Assembly: GCF_013337765.1 (NCBI RefSeq)
Contig: NZ_VBSB01000005.1
Coordinates: 124,001 to 188,000 of the forward strand
Reading direction: 5' to 3'
Length of the DNA stretch: 64,000 nucleotides
DNA from: Mycolicibacterium sphagni
GTDB lineage: Bacteria > Actinomycetota > Actinomycetes > Mycobacteriales > Mycobacteriaceae
Below the pieces are notes generated by a model that was given only the letters and a program-made list of their open reading frames with translations, was not told the DNA's origin and did not search any database. Below are positions 62,039 to 64,000 of the stretch, piece by piece (within the stretch, counting starts at the first letter, position 1; each line of letters begins with the position of its first letter). Both the position numbers and the translations under genes were made by a program.

Positions 62039-63249
62039 ATGTGCAGAGTCCAGACGTGGTGCTGGATCCCTACAACTACGACTTCCACGAGGATCCGTAC
62101 CCGTACTACAAGCGACTGCGTGACGAAGCCCCGCTGTACTACAACGAGGAATTGAAGTTCTGGGCGCTCTCCCGGCACCAGGACGTGCTGCAGGGCTTCC
62201 GCAACAGCACGACCCTGTCCAACAAATTCGGTGTCTCGCTGGATCCGGCATCGCGCGGCCCGCACGCGTCCAAGACGATGTCCTTCCTGGCGATGGACGA
62301 CCCGTCCCACCTCCGCCTGCGTACCCTGGTCTCAAAAGGGTTCACCCCGAGACGGATTCGCGAATTGGAGCCCCGCGTCACCGAGATCGCGGTCAAGCAT
62401 CTCGACAGCCTGCTCGAGAAGGCCGCCGCCGGTGAAACCGTCGACTACGTCGACGAGTTCGCGGGCAAGCTGCCGATGGACGTCATCTCCGAGCTCATGG
62501 GAGTGCCCGAGGCCGACCGCGTGCAGGTCCGGGCCTGGGCCGACGGTGTGATGCACCGGGACGAGGGCGTCACCGATGTGCCGGCTGAGGCCGTCGAGGC
62601 GTCGCTCAACCTGATCGTCTACTACCAGGGCATGGTCGAAGAGCGGCGCAAGAGCCCTACGGACGATCTCACCTCGGCCCTGCTGGACGCCGAGATCGAC
62701 GGCGACCGGCTCACCGACGACGAGATCCTCGGTTTCATGTTCCTGATGGTGATCGCGGGTAACGAGACCACCACCAAACTGCTTGCCAATGCCGCGTTTT
62801 GGGGGCACAAGAACCCCGACCAACTGGCCGACGTGTACACCGACCTGTCTCGGGTGCCACTGTGGGTCGAAGAGACGCTGCGCTACGACACGTCGAGCCA
62901 GATCCTGGCCCGCACCGTCACCGGCGAGCTGACCCTGTACGACACCACGATTCCCGACGGCGACGTGGTGCTACTCCTGCCGGGGTCGGCCCACCGCGAC
63001 GAGCGCGCGTTCGAGAACCCCGATGACTACCTGATCGGCCGCGACATCGGCGCCAAGCTGCAGAGCTTCGGCAGCGGTGCGCACTTCTGCCTCGGCGCCC
63101 ACCTGGCCCGCATGGAGGCGCGAGTCGCGTTGGAAGAGTTGTTCAAACGCATCCGCGGCTATGAAGTCGACGAGGCCAACTCGGTCCGCGTCCACTCCAG
63201 CAATGTTCGCGGTTTCGCCCATCTGCCCATCACAGTAAAGGCCCGTTGA
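62035..63249 (+). CDS. cyp123: Cytochrome P450 CYP123
   Basis: 404 residues (M. tuberculosis CYP123, Rv0766c, is of similar length and position). I-helix MVIAGNETTTKLLANAA, E-x-x-R in WVEETLRYDTSS, heme loop FGSGAHFCLGAHLARME. Substrate not established. ATG 62035 overlaps the tetR stop by 4 nt; the SDR start overlaps its own stop by 1 nt (TGATG). Confidence 0.92.
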   Translation: MNVQSPDVVLDPYNYDFHEDPYPYYKRLRDEAPLYYNEELKFWALSRHQDVLQGFRNSTTLSNKFGVSLDPASRGPHASKTMSFLAMDDPSHLRLRTLVSKGFTPRRIRELEPRVTEIAVKHLDSLLEKAAAGETVDYVDEFAGKLPMDVISELMGVPEADRVQVRAWADGVMHRDEGVTDVPAEAVEASLNLIVYYQGMVEERRKSPTDDLTSALLDAEIDGDRLTDDEILGFMFLMVIAGNETTTKLLANAAFWGHKNPDQLADVYTDLSRVPLWVEETLRYDTSSQILARTVTGELTLYDTTIPDGDVVLLLPGSAHRDERAFENPDDYLIGRDIGAKLQSFGSGAHFCLGAHLARMEARVALEELFKRIRGYEVDEANSVRVHSSNVRGFAHLPITVKAR

Positions 63250-64000
63250 TGCCACGTTTTGCTCCCCTTCCCGACCGCAGGCCCGCCATCGTCGCCGGCG
63301 CCTCGTCCGGTATCGGAGAGGCCACCGCGTTCGAACTCGCCGCACACGGGTTCCCGGTCGCGCTGGGCGCCCGCCGCCTCGACAAGCTCGCCGATATCGT
63401 CGGCAAGATCAACGCCGATGGCGGCGAAGCGGTCGGCTTCCACCTCGACGTCACCGACCCGAATTCGGTGAAATCCTTTGTCACGCAGGCAACCGAGGCT
63501 CTTGGCGAGATCGAGGTGCTCGTGGCCGGCGCCGGTGACACATACTTCGGCAAGCTCGCCGAGATCTCCACCGACGAGTTCGACTCGCAGCTGCAGATCC
63601 ACCTCGTCGGCGCGTTCCGGTTGGCCAACCTGGTGCTGCCCGGCATGCTGGACCGCCAGCGTGGCGATCTGATCTTCGTCGGGTCCGACGTCTCGTTGCG
63701 TCAGCGCCCGCATATGGGTGCCTACGGCGCAGCCAAAGCCGCGCTGGTCGCCATGGTGACCAACTTCCAGATGGAGCTCGAAGGCACCGGGGTGCGCGCC
63801 TCGATCGTGCACCCCGGACCCACCAAGACCTCGATGGGCTGGAGCCTGCCCGCCGAGAAAATTGCTCCCGCACTTGAGGATTGGGCCAAATGGGGACAGG
63901 CCCGGCACGACTACTTCCTGCGCGCAGCCGACCTGGCCCGTGCCATCACGTTCGTGGCGGAGACGCCGCGTGGCGGGTTCATCGCAAGCATGGAGCTCCA
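63249..64000 (+). CDS. Short-chain dehydrogenase (Rv0765c family), cut by window end
   Basis: The first 250 codons are present and the frame is open to the last base, so the gene continues beyond the window (Rv0765c is about 275 residues). VAGASSGIGEA cofactor loop, LVAGAGDTYFG, catalytic YGAAKAA preceded by VGSDVS. It is coupled to cyp123 (TGATG). In M. tuberculosis this SDR lies beside cyp51 and a ferredoxin, so a sterol-related redox role is suggested by context only. Confidence 0.88.
   Translation, partial: MPRFAPLPDRRPAIVAGASSGIGEATAFELAAHGFPVALGARRLDKLADIVGKINADGGEAVGFHLDVTDPNSVKSFVTQATEALGEIEVLVAGAGDTYFGKLAEISTDEFDSQLQIHLVGAFRLANLVLPGMLDRQRGDLIFVGSDVSLRQRPHMGAYGAAKAALVAMVTNFQMELEGTGVRASIVHPGPTKTSMGWSLPAEKIAPALEDWAKWGQARHDYFLRAADLARAITFVAETPRGGFIASMEL

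Overview
The window comes from a high-GC actinobacterium and reads as a fast-growing mycobacterium (Mycolicibacterium type). Gene order largely follows the M. tuberculosis block from about Rv0817c back to Rv0765c, in inverted orientation, with several accessory insertions. Supporting signs are LmeA, the polycysteine leader ahead of cysA2/sseC, the DyP-encapsulin pair, an RNase HII-like/(p)ppGpp synthetase fusion known from M. smegmatis, a mycofactocin-type SDR and four cytochromes P450. I saw no rRNA, tRNA, CRISPR array, transposase or phage gene.

Layout. 0.2-4.4 kb: envelope factor LmeA, a thioredoxin, a cysteine-sensing leader peptide, a sulfur-transfer operon (DUF4395, CysA2, SseC), a nitrobindin-like protein and a lipoprotein. 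4.4-7.3 kb: an amino-acid ABC transporter (accessory) flanked by two paralogous Cys-containing lipoproteins, then a strongly structured intergenic stretch (7.35-7.6 kb). 7.6-34.5 kb: the conserved backbone, with pabC, ygfZ, DUF3073, purM, purF, an SCP-like protein, purL (with a CPBP protease and a membrane alpha/beta-hydrolase in the same run), an antiporter, a P450, pepC, DyP plus encapsulin, purQ, purS, a metallo-beta-lactamase fold protein, SDR, GPx, intact oligopeptidase B and purC. 34.5-40.3 kb: an accessory catabolic island with a Rieske oxygenase, two NTF2-like proteins, ferredoxin, GMC oxidoreductase, TetR and mycofactocin-type SDR, led by an 18-bp palindromic operator. 40.3-52.7 kb: purB, the RelZ-like fusion, SDR, TetR, Tat esterase, P450, purD, acyl-CoA carboxyltransferase, a CYP125-like P450, a small membrane protein and a TetR. 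52.7-57.5 kb: a second accessory island with two hemophore-type secreted proteins, a divergently arranged histidine kinase and response regulator, and two repeat-rich secreted proteins. 57.7-64.0 kb: the CMD/HIBADH/SDR/ALDH operon, divergent from TetR-CYP123-SDR, running off the window end towards where cyp51 lies in M. tuberculosis.

How it works together. Eight de novo purine genes (purM, F, L, Q, S, C, B, D) are scattered in one orientation with unrelated genes between them. PurL is the small type, which needs PurQ and PurS, and both are present. Many genes, including purL, purC, purM, purB and purD, have a TANNNT hexamer 6-8 nt before an ATG/GTG and no Shine-Dalgarno, the mark of mycobacterial leaderless transcripts. 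Twice (antiporter to purL, ptrB to GPx) the TAG stop of the upstream gene supplies the TA of the next gene's -10. Three convergent pairs end on a shared CTAG in which each strand reads TAG.

The least described parts are the 53-57.5 kb hemophore/two-component island, the lipoprotein-flanked transporter with its structured downstream RNA candidate, and the operators around the two catabolic clusters. All functional names come from recognising motifs by eye; no database search was possible.
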